From contig DAHF01000097.1 in NCBI GenBank assembly GCA_002495845.1, forward strand, positions 13,521 through 30,637: DNA of 17,117 nt, read 5' to 3'. Both the position numbers and the translations under genes were made by a program. The DNA comes from Sulfolobus sp. UBA167 (lineage in GTDB: Archaea > Thermoproteota > Thermoprotei_A > Sulfolobales > Sulfolobaceae). Below, piece after piece: positions 1 to 5,991 of this stretch. Below the pieces are notes generated by a model. That model saw only the letters and a list, made by a program, of their open reading frames with translations, had not been told where the DNA came from and made no database searches. Numbering within the stretch: position 1 is the first letter of the stretch; every line of letters begins with the position of its first letter.

Positions 1-66
1 AAAAGATCCTCCACAATAATCACAAACTAGGTTACATTTACCAGTTGTCATTAGAAGCCATAACAT
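1..66 (-). CDS. Radical SAM protein, N-terminal fragment cut by window edge
   Basis: Read leftward from ATG at 66, the frame is open to base 1 and encodes 22 residues containing TTGKCNLVCDYCGGSF. The C-x3-C-x2-C spacing is the [4Fe-4S] ligand motif of radical SAM enzymes, which cleave S-adenosylmethionine to start radical chemistry. A motif this close to the N-terminus, in a TTGxCNLxCxYCGGSF context, recalls archaeal radical SAM proteins annotated as putative peptide-modifying enzymes (AF1577-like), but too little is visible to assign a subfamily. A TATA-like box (cttaaaaag read either way, 91-99) lies about 29 bp upstream of the ATG, so the mRNA is probably leaderless. A longer start at 90 is in frame, but that would put the TATA box at the start codon. 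The gene is divergent from the one at 139. Confidence 0.75.
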   Translation of the reverse strand, partial: MLWLLMTTGKCNLVCDYCGGSF

Positions 67-87
67 CAGAGAGAAGGGAAGACATAC

Positions 88-114
88 CATCTTAAAAAGA
101 TATGCTTATAATGG
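88..114. promoter_or_regulatory. Divergent promoter region
   Basis: This short AT-rich stretch holds two TATA-like boxes. The box cttaaaaag at 91-99 is well placed for the leftward radical SAM gene (start at 66). The box gcttataat at 104-112 is about 30 bp before the TTG start at 139 of the rightward gene. Both spacings fit leaderless or near-leaderless transcription, as is common in Sulfolobales. Confidence 0.45.
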
Positions 115-138
115 AGGCAGTCATACAAATAAATTGGA

Positions 139-558
139 TTGAAGCCATTTTCAGCTAAACTAATAACTATATTGGGTCTGGTTCTCATACTTGGTACAAT
201 TATGATAAGCGACTTTACATTAAGTTCAAATACACTCTACCATAATGTAACAATATTACCTCATTCAACTTACTACGGAACGGTAGGTAAGAGCACATTA
301 ATTGACATAAAGTACAGTAAACCGCTAAACGTAACTTACTATGGAGGCCCAGTTTTCAATCTGAGAACTGAAAAGATAGCCTCAGCCACTGCTTTCGTTA
401 TAACGAATAATTACTCTTCAACACAGCAAGTTCAAGCAGAGGAGATAACTGTACCTCCATATATACAATATGAATATATATCCATGACTGCTGGAATATT
501 TCTATTTTTAACAGGACTTTTCCTATCCATTTTAAAGAAGTTGAAGAAAGCTCAATGA
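139..558 (+). CDS. Small membrane-anchored protein of unknown function
   Basis: The product has 139 residues. A hydrophobic segment at about residues 8-30 (signal peptide or anchor) is followed by an extracytoplasmic, beta-rich, threonine/tyrosine-rich part of about 80 residues with several N-glycosylation sequons (for example NVT and NYS). A second transmembrane helix lies at about 112-131, and the protein ends in a short lysine-rich tail (KKLKKAQ), which suggests a cytoplasmic C-terminus. I do not recognise a family; the layout resembles many small crenarchaeal surface proteins. The start is TTG at 139, because an in-frame TAA precedes it closely and no ATG is in frame. The 3' end overlaps the convergent gene at 532-1104 by 27 bases. 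Confidence 0.7.
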   Translation: MKPFSAKLITILGLVLILGTIMISDFTLSSNTLYHNVTILPHSTYYGTVGKSTLIDIKYSKPLNVTYYGGPVFNLRTEKIASATAFVITNNYSSTQQVQAEEITVPPYIQYEYISMTAGIFLFLTGLFLSILKKLKKAQ

Positions 559-1104
559 GGTTTTCAATGCTACATCCTCTTGTTCCTCTTTTATCTTGTA
601 GTAAAGTTTTAGGGCTATAGCTAGCTTAGACAAATACTCACTTAGCTTACTGCTTGTAAGGGGCCTCTCTATCTTGATGGAAACCAAGATTAAATCATCC
701 TTCTCCTTGAACACTATACCCTTCTGAGAAAGAACGTCATTAACCAAAGATAAGCCAACTAATTCCTCAAGGTCCAGTTCAGGCGAAGTAGTCAACTCAT
801 CGCTTTGTATATGAATGGTAATCGAATCCTTGAAACTTCCAGGCTTCATTAGCGTTTCCCTAAATCTATCTAAGTTCTCTATTTTCTGTGACAAGGAAAT
901 TATTAGATCGCTGTCCTCTGGAAGTATTGGATAAAGAATGATAGCATAATTCCCAAACTCCTTCATCATGTATCCATTCTTAGTCTTAGTCCAATCTCCC
1001 TCACTTTCAACTTGATATCTCGTGATAGTTTCGTGAAATGCATACGGATTGAAATATATCTCAAGAGTAATTCGATCTGTTGTAGAAAAGAAATCTTTCA
1101 GCAT
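532..1104 (-). CDS. Hypothetical protein, second gene of cupin operon
   Basis: The product has 190 residues and looks soluble, acidic and mixed alpha/beta. I see no catalytic motif and no membrane segment, and I do not recognise a family. The C-terminal part (about residues 140-180) is lysine- and leucine-rich and probably helical. It begins 5 bases after the cupin stop codon, with a possible gaggat ribosome binding site inside the cupin 3' end, so the two are almost certainly co-transcribed. Its last 27 bases overlap the end of the convergent gene at 139-558, so transcripts from the two sides could form an antisense overlap. Confidence 0.7.
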   Translation of the reverse strand: MLKDFFSTTDRITLEIYFNPYAFHETITRYQVESEGDWTKTKNGYMMKEFGNYAIILYPILPEDSDLIISLSQKIENLDRFRETLMKPGSFKDSITIHIQSDELTTSPELDLEELVGLSLVNDVLSQKGIVFKEKDDLILVSIKIERPLTSSKLSEYLSKLAIALKLYYKIKEEQEDVALKTSLSFLQLL

Positions 1105-1109
1105 TTACG

Positions 1110-1496
1110 TCAATCCTCGCTACATTTCTCAAGAGCTTTGATTGTCATATCGTCTTCATAGGAGATTGCGCACAAGAAAATTACCTCATCGCTTCCGATG
1201 TTCTTGAGCTCATGAGGTACAAATTTGTTAATGAAAACGTAAGAATCCTTCTCCAGTTGCACTTTTTGGTTACCCGCAGTTACTTCAAGTTTTCCTTTCA
1301 AGAGATAGACGGTCTCCACATATTTATGGTTATGGCAAGTTATTATTCCTCCAGGCTTCATAATAAACCTTCTAAGTGCATAGCTCTCTGAGCCTTGAGC
1401 TTTAGTAACGAGCCATTGAATAAAGGTTCCTTTCGTATCACCTATCTTTACCTCCTCTTTTTCCACCGAATCTACTGTAGCCTTAAAGAACTCCAT
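1110..1496 (-). CDS. Cupin-fold metal-binding protein
   Basis: This is a 128-residue single-domain cupin. Motif 1 is seen as H55-x-H57-x3-E61 followed by G68, and motif 2 has H95 in FVPHELKNIG; these four side chains form the usual metal site (Fe, Mn or Zn). The length matches small cupins, which range from isomerases and dioxygenases to binding proteins, so the reaction cannot be named. The motif 1 context (GGIITCHNHKYVETVYLLKG) also resembles the sensory cupins found in regulators, but no DNA-binding domain is attached. The start is ATG at 1496, with a TATA box (cttaaaaagg, 1520-1529) about 28 bp upstream, consistent with a leaderless mRNA. It is followed by the unknown gene at 532-1104. 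Confidence 0.85.
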   Translation of the reverse strand: MEFFKATVDSVEKEEVKIGDTKGTFIQWLVTKAQGSESYALRRFIMKPGGIITCHNHKYVETVYLLKGKLEVTAGNQKVQLEKDSYVFINKFVPHELKNIGSDEVIFLCAISYEDDMTIKALEKCSED

Positions 1497-1517
1497 GAAC
1501 TATAATCACTTCAACGT

Positions 1518-1530
1518 TACTTAAAAAGGT
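1518..1530 (-). promoter_or_regulatory. TATA box of the cupin operon
   Basis: Read on the minus strand, the box is cctttttaag. Its centre is about 28 bp upstream of the ATG at 1496, the distance expected for a leaderless archaeal transcript. The same core occurs in the divergent promoter at 91-99. Confidence 0.5.
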
Positions 1531-1710
1531 TCAGAGCATAACCCAGCTATTTCATTGCTCTAACGAGCGAAACTCCACAATTCACAACATTTTCATAATA
1601 GAACCATGTTCTTAAGTAAGTTACCCCCACTCATGGAGTCTCTTATGATGAAAGATGACACGCCCTTCAAAAACTTTTCAATAACCTAAAAACAATAAAA
1701 AACCAATTGC

Positions 1711-1734
1711 TTTAGTTGAAATTTTTAGTTGAAA
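1711..1734 (+). repeat. Short direct repeat next to the element remnant
   Basis: The 11-mer tttagttgaaa occurs twice, at 1711-1721 and 1724-1734, with a 13-bp period. It lies in the AT-rich stretch between the cupin promoter and the mobile-element remnant. No gene is visible in 1530-1747; besides this repeat it holds only a small inverted repeat (gctc-taac-gagc) near 1556-1567. It may be part of the element's left end or simply low-complexity DNA. Confidence 0.4.
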
Positions 1735-1747
1735 CTAGATCATTTAA

Positions 1748-2033
1748 CGGGGGTTAAGAGGTGAAAGTCCCCTACGGAGGGGATGGATAGCCCCTAGAAG
1801 AGTTCGTTAGTGAAGAAATGATATCGATAACTAGACCAAGGCTGAAAGAGCTGGGTCAGTACTAGGACTAGGAAAACTCACGCTGTGGAGAGCGAACCTC
1901 CGTAACCTTCAACATGGGGCATCATAGAACGGTCCCATCGATGGACCTCCGCTGTGGTGAAGATCGAGGTTGCTCTGAGAAGCAGGAAAATATCGCGAGG
2001 TTGGGATGCTCCGCGAGGGCGCGGGTAGTTCAC
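1748..2033 (+). mobile_element. Decayed 3' end of an IS200/IS605-type (IS1341-like) TnpB element
   Basis: The sequence matches, in inverted orientation, the element end at 16918-17117, with long shared blocks such as gctgaaagagct/tctgaaagagct, tcagtacta, ggggcatca and agaacgg. One frame encodes the KIEVALRSRKISRG...DAPRGRG tail, resembling KIELLREGKLRGDAPSVRRG in the other copy; this kind of sequence is typical of TnpB C-termini. The coding frame is broken by stops and shifts, so no protein is made. The outer end carries a perfect hairpin, ccgcg-aggg-cgcgg (2011-2024), followed by gtagttcac (2025-2033), the arrangement expected of an IS605-family right end. The 3' part of such elements also encodes the omega (guide) RNA. 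The left boundary is uncertain; no transposase gene is present. Confidence 0.7.
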
Positions 2034-3085
2034 CTTCTATTGCTCACTACATACTTCTTTCCTCTCCATATCACTTCGCTTCGGTTCCAATTATATACCA
2101 AGAGAAATAATGCATAGGGTATCGCAAAAATTGTCATAATTGATGGAACTATTGCTAACCTACCATATTTTTTGCCCCTTATCAAGTTCTTAATTATCCA
2201 TAGAACGTAAGGTGTAAAATTTAAGGGAATAAGAGGAGACGTAACCAGGAAAATGAGGAATAAGGTCCCAGCGAACAAATAGGCTTTAGCTCCCTTAGGA
2301 GAGTACTTCCTTATCGTGATTAATTGCCTTGAAGACCATTTAATCAAATCGTTCTCGTTGAAGACATTAAGTGGCATTGCGTTCATGAGAAACCCTATTT
2401 TACCTTTATTTCTCTTAATTATTCTGGTTAACGTGCAATCATCACACCACTCCTCGGATAACTCCTTTATAACGTCGGGTCTAGATATGAATTCCCTTCT
2501 AAATGCCATTGATCCTCCCCAAAGGAATCTGTTTGCCTCAGAGAACTGAGATTCGAACCCGAGGGTCCAGAACCCTGATCTTACTAAATTTTTTAAAGTG
2601 AACTTAGTTGGAGATGGCCAAGGATATGTTGTAGTTGCGTCGAACTTCTTCAACCCTCCAACCATTTCCCTTAACCATCCTCTGTCATACCTAGTATCAG
2701 AGTCTCCAAATACTATAATATCCCCACTACTTGATTTAAGACCTGAAAGTTGTGCTCTTATCTTCCCGCTACATAATGCGCATTGAAAGTCAGAGAAAAC
2801 GACTTTCACGCCTACTCGACTGAGCCTCTCAGCTAACGCTTGTTGATCTGTATCGACAACATAAATTAATTCATAATCTGGATAATCTTGATCTAGAAGA
2901 GACTTAACGTTTGATTCTAGACATTCGTCTGAACCCCTTATTGGAATTATAACCGATGCTTTAGGACTTTCTCCATCACAGTGAATGAAGAGCCTTCTCT
3001 CATGTAAAATCTGCAGGATAATAAGTATATCTGAAATAAAGGCTAGAATGACTAGAAAAGTGGAGGCAATGAATAGAAAATCCAA
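2030..3085 (-). CDS. Membrane glycosyltransferase, GT-A fold (family 2/21-like)
   Basis: The product has 351 residues. An N-terminal membrane helix (about 4-26) is followed by a GT-A catalytic domain with SVIIPIRGSDECL (44-56), the metal/nucleotide-binding DSD (128-130) and GGSMAF (190-195). CDD (214-216) is the likely catalytic-base region, and WSSRQ (250-254) stands where related enzymes carry a (Q/R)xxRW motif. Two or three C-terminal membrane segments lie at about 268-330. This is the layout of ceramide-glucosyltransferase-like enzymes, so transfer of a sugar from a nucleotide sugar to a membrane lipid is likely; the true acceptor is unknown. The start is TTG at 3085, since an in-frame TAA lies just upstream. 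The gene follows the helical-repeat gene by 20 bases. Its last codons and stop lie in the border of the mobile-element remnant, so the final residues (about NRR) may not be ancestral. Confidence 0.85.
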   Translation of the reverse strand: MDFLFIASTFLVILAFISDILIILQILHERRLFIHCDGESPKASVIIPIRGSDECLESNVKSLLDQDYPDYELIYVVDTDQQALAERLSRVGVKVVFSDFQCALCSGKIRAQLSGLKSSSGDIIVFGDSDTRYDRGWLREMVGGLKKFDATTTYPWPSPTKFTLKNLVRSGFWTLGFESQFSEANRFLWGGSMAFRREFISRPDVIKELSEEWCDDCTLTRIIKRNKGKIGFLMNAMPLNVFNENDLIKWSSRQLITIRKYSPKGAKAYLFAGTLFLIFLVTSPLIPLNFTPYVLWIIKNLIRGKKYGRLAIVPSIMTIFAIPYALFLLVYNWNRSEVIWRGKKYVVSNRR

Positions 3086-3105
3086 ATTTTACAACCTTTT
3101 TTGTC

Positions 3106-3825
3106 TTACGTATCGCTTATGACTCCGACTTGTCTCATGACGTCTAGAAAATCTGTGGCATATTTCTCGTAAATCCTCGATAAATCCTCAAAGTAGTCGC
3201 TTTTCAATAGTTCGAGCAAATAGTCCTTAGCTTCCCTGAATTCACTCGCGTCTGCTATCCCTTCCTTTATTAGATCTGAAGCCATAAGCCATGAGTTAAA
3301 TCTTAAGTGCATGTCAGACGATTTCAAAAGTACTAGGAGATTTTTGGCATAAGGCTTTAGCAAGCACTTAGAAATTGCACCGTCATGAACTAGATTTTTG
3401 GCTAAGTTCCATGCGTCAATTTGGTCTGCTCCTGTGGATTCAAGGAACTTGAGAAAGATATCGATTTTCTCAGATAAGTCTTGTGGTGATAGGATCTTCT
3501 TTGACACAAGTTCTTCCGCCACCCACCAATTATCTAATTCTGGCTCTAGCACGAGCTGCTTTATTCTTTCTTTAAGGCTGGAATCTACTTTAACTAAATT
3601 CAATGCAACAAACTTGTCTAATAATTTAAATGCATGAAGAGCTACAACAGAATCTTGATTGTATAGTAATTCCTGAAAATTACTCATCAGAGATAATATC
3701 TCTTCCCTCTTAAGCATACCTTCAGATATTAAATAATCTATCTTGTTCCAACCATCCAACCTATCGTAAAGATTATTGCTGCTCAAGAGCTTCACATAGA
3801 ACTCCTTTGAGTTCCCGTTAATCAT
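3106..3825 (-). CDS. Helical-repeat (HEAT/ARM-like) protein of unknown function
   Basis: This soluble, all-helical 239-residue protein is built from about five degenerate units of 35-40 residues. They are recognisable by W/F-x2-a-x2-L-(v/i)-x2-g-(i/l): GWNKIDYLISEGML (25-38), AFKLLDKFVALNLV (65-78), WWVAEELVSKKIL (100-112), AWNLAKNLVHDGAI (138-151) and SWLMASDLIKEGIA (178-191). Such arrays form curved scaffolds that bind proteins or, less often, nucleic acid. No catalytic motif is visible and I cannot name a family. The start is ATG at 3825, with a TATA box (ttaaa core, centre about 3852) 27 bp upstream, which predicts a leaderless mRNA. It is co-transcribed with the glycosyltransferase 20 bases downstream. 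Confidence 0.75.
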   Translation of the reverse strand: MINGNSKEFYVKLLSSNNLYDRLDGWNKIDYLISEGMLKREEILSLMSNFQELLYNQDSVVALHAFKLLDKFVALNLVKVDSSLKERIKQLVLEPELDNWWVAEELVSKKILSPQDLSEKIDIFLKFLESTGADQIDAWNLAKNLVHDGAISKCLLKPYAKNLLVLLKSSDMHLRFNSWLMASDLIKEGIADASEFREAKDYLLELLKSDYFEDLSRIYEKYATDFLDVMRQVGVISDT

Positions 3826-3845
3826 GATATCATATATCTTCAGGA

Positions 3846-3858
3846 TGGTTTAAATTAT
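3846..3858 (-). promoter_or_regulatory. TATA box of the helical-repeat/glycosyltransferase operon
   Basis: The stretch ggtttaaattatt has its centre about 27 bp upstream of the ATG at 3825 on the minus strand. The rest of the 142-bp gap (3826-3967) shows no gene and no clear repeat. Confidence 0.5.
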
Positions 3859-3967
3859 TCACCTCATGAGGATACAGATAGAATAGCCTTTGTCTTGTTT
3901 GAGGATCGTGTCTCTTGAGGTCTTCTATCGTTCTTCGTATAAGGTTGCACAATCATCAGAATACGCT

Positions 3968-4627
3968 TCATTCCTTTAACCATTTCTTAAGCGACTCAAT
4001 GATCTCCTTATATTCCTCCATGAGAGTGTTTACATTGTTTATTTTCTCCTCAAATTCTAATCTGTTTTCTGTGAAATTCTCACAATCTTCAGATATCATA
4101 AAAGACGGTTTCGATGAATCGAAGTATACTTTTGCCTTTATACAACCGCCGTTTCCTAGAACAATCTCAGCGAAGTTCTTGCTCTCGAAAGTTGCGGAGT
4201 CCTTAGAGAACTCCTTTCCATAGGAGATTTTCAGCTTGTTCGTGTTGAAACCGAGGTATTTAGCTGGGTCTACGTCACAGCTCTCAAGGAATTCATCAAC
4301 CACTTTCTCTATTAGCTTCACTGGAACACCATAGTAATTGTTGATAGAAGAAACTCCATCTTTCAGGTCTACTGAGGCTTCCCTAAGGATTTTCCTCAAT
4401 TCCTCTTTCCCATCATCTCCCTTCATTACCTTTAAATTATGCATGTCAAAGAGCCTAGAGCCGTCGAACGTCATTCTCACTCCATTAGAGAAGATAAAAA
4501 CTGAAAGCTTATTTTTCTCCTTTCTTATCTCAATTATAAATCTGCCAGTGTTACAATTAAATAGCAAAGAACTCCCGTCACAGAATAACGTAAAGCTGGT
4601 TTCGTTAACCCAAGCCAAATCCCTCAC
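3968..4627 (-). CDS. Hypothetical protein, last gene of the TenA operon
   Basis: The product has 219 residues. The N-terminal half looks beta-rich (residues 1-60, short strands such as SFTLFCDG, GRFIIEI and LSVFIFS), the middle is helical, and the C-terminal 30 residues (about 188-219) are a charged, probably coiled-coil helix. There is no signal peptide or membrane helix, and I do not recognise a family. It starts with GTG at 4627 in a GTGA overlap with the TenA-family stop codon, so translation is coupled to that gene and the product probably acts in the same pathway or complex. Cysteines are present (including C16, C25 and C117), but in no known metal motif. Confidence 0.7.
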   Translation of the reverse strand: MRDLAWVNETSFTLFCDGSSLLFNCNTGRFIIEIRKEKNKLSVFIFSNGVRMTFDGSRLFDMHNLKVMKGDDGKEELRKILREASVDLKDGVSSINNYYGVPVKLIEKVVDEFLESCDVDPAKYLGFNTNKLKISYGKEFSKDSATFESKNFAEIVLGNGGCIKAKVYFDSSKPSFMISEDCENFTENRLEFEEKINNVNTLMEEYKEIIESLKKWLKE

Positions 4628-5259
4628 CTAAAGAGAAGCTCACTTTGTTTTAGCGCGGAATCCCAAAAAAGTACTTCAAGCTTCACACTGTTTTCGAAAA
4701 GTGACTCTAAATAATCTGTAATATTTAGAGAATTGAGTTCTTTTAATACAGATTCGCTTCTCTCACGATATTCATCGGACGCATAAAAGGAAGCCCATTC
4801 TTTGTACAATTCGTCTTTGCTATCCTTGACTATTTTGCCTATCTCGTGATAACCCACCATACAAGGCGTCCAAGCAAAAATGAACGAGTCCCAACTCTTA
4901 GAGCTCAAAAGCAAATGCCTGGTATAAGCGAAATTGACTAGAGAATACTTAGTTGCCTTTATTTCGCTCTCGCCTATTCCTAGCTTTTTCAGCAGGTCAT
5001 TGTGTACTTCTTTACCTTTATCCTTTGAAATGAGAACATGCGTTAGGAAAGACGACACTTTGTCGTCCATGGCATTAGCTGCGGCAGCAGTTAAGGCTCT
5101 AAGCATTTCTGCTACATATTTAGAGTCTTGAATTAGATAATATCTGAAGGCTTCTCTAGGAAGAGAAGCTTCCTTCATTCTCAGCACAAATTCGTGTTGC
5201 ACATAGGATTTCCACAGTTCTCCGTACTTTTCCCTAAGGTAACTAAAATTGTCGCTCAT
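4624..5259 (-). CDS. tenA: TenA/thiaminase II family protein
   Basis: This 211-residue all-helical protein keeps the signature positions of TenA (aminopyrimidine aminohydrolase, EC 3.5.99.2). D45 and Y48 lie in YLIQDSKYVAEMLRAL, Y112 in FAYTRH, and C133 with Y137 and E139 in TPCMVGYHEIG. Y159 lies in WASFYAS, and E195 in LEVLFWDSAL. In Bacillus TenA the matching residues are D44, Y47, Y112, C135, Y139, Y163 and E205, so the nucleophilic Cys and the C-terminal Glu are both present. The known role is salvage of the thiamin pyrimidine moiety from base-degraded thiamin; some homologues have other roles. The start is ATG at 5259, overlapping the upstream dehydrogenase stop as ATGA. It sits third in a four-gene operon. 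Confidence 0.85.
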   Translation of the reverse strand: MSDNFSYLREKYGELWKSYVQHEFVLRMKEASLPREAFRYYLIQDSKYVAEMLRALTAAAANAMDDKVSSFLTHVLISKDKGKEVHNDLLKKLGIGESEIKATKYSLVNFAYTRHLLLSSKSWDSFIFAWTPCMVGYHEIGKIVKDSKDELYKEWASFYASDEYRERSESVLKELNSLNITDYLESLFENSVKLEVLFWDSALKQSELLFR

Positions 5260-5978
5260 TTCGAGAACGCACCTCCGTCTACAGGGACAACTACTCCGTT
5301 AATCCACTCCATCCTATCGCTCAGAAGTATTGAGATGACGCTGGCGAAGTCTTCAGGGGGAGCCTTCCAATCTCCCAATTTCCTTAGTTTCCTCCAGTCT
5401 CTCTCTGGCTCAAACTTACCGTCTATGACGCTTGGAGCAACGCCTATAACCCTTATCCCCCTTTCCAAAAGGGAGGAAGCTAAGATCTGAACCGCTTTCG
5501 CAATTGCAGCTTTCGCTATCCCGTAAGAGAGTTGATTTGGAAGTCCCTTATCTATACCCCTCATCGAAGATATCATGACTATAGTTGAGCCTGAATGAAG
5601 GTATTTTATGCTCTTAGATATAACCCTGAGCTGAAGTTTAACCTGAGAATCTATCATTGCGTCTAATCCCTTAGGGTCGCTGATATCGTCTTCAACATAA
5701 CCTCCTATGGCTACCACTAGGTCATCTAGACCTCCGAGCTTCTCTTTAGCTAAATTAAACAGCTTATCCACATTCTCCAGGTTCTCCATTGATGCGTCTA
5801 AGCTTTCCACCGTGCCGTATTTTAGGAGAATCGTCTTGATTTTGTCAAGCTTTTCTTTATTCCTAGCATTTATGAGAACCTTTGCTCCGTCTTTAAGCAA
5901 GAAGTAGGCTAAAGCATACCCTAATCCTTCGCTTACTCCTATTATTCCTACTTTCCTGCCCGAAAGAAGCTGATCCAT
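5256..5978 (-). CDS. Short-chain dehydrogenase/reductase (SDR)
   Basis: This 240-residue classical SDR with a Rossmann fold has the dinucleotide-binding glycine motif as G14-VSE-G18-L-G20 and NAR at 37-39. The serine of the catalytic triad is in VMISSM, and Y-x3-K is in SYGIAKAAIAKA. The C-terminal GVVVPVDGGA stretch is typical of the family. NAR after strand 2 suggests NADP(H) rather than NAD(H), which is an inference. It oxidises or reduces a carbonyl or alcohol on an unknown substrate. The gene begins 13 bases after the thioredoxin-domain gene and ends in an ATGA overlap with the TenA-family gene; linkage with TenA hints at a small-molecule salvage or detoxification step. Confidence 0.85.
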   Translation of the reverse strand: MDQLLSGRKVGIIGVSEGLGYALAYFLLKDGAKVLINARNKEKLDKIKTILLKYGTVESLDASMENLENVDKLFNLAKEKLGGLDDLVVAIGGYVEDDISDPKGLDAMIDSQVKLQLRVISKSIKYLHSGSTIVMISSMRGIDKGLPNQLSYGIAKAAIAKAVQILASSLLERGIRVIGVAPSVIDGKFEPERDWRKLRKLGDWKAPPEDFASVISILLSDRMEWINGVVVPVDGGAFSK

Positions 5979-5991
5979 GAAATATAATTTC

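Noticed and set aside
1630..1660. C-box-like atgatga on the plus strand
   Set aside because: No ctga box downstream within sRNA length.
1748..1815. Group II intron-like motif ggtgaaagtcccc
   Set aside because: No domain V or VI and no reverse transcriptase are present; the downstream sequence matches an IS605-type element end instead.
1914..2117. Open frame of 67 codons on the plus strand
   Set aside because: It starts inside the decayed TnpB-type element end and runs into the antisense of the glycosyltransferase; it is not a plausible protein gene.
3940..3967. C-box-like ctgatga on the minus strand in the gap before 3968
   Set aside because: No D, C' or D' box at usable spacing on the same strand.
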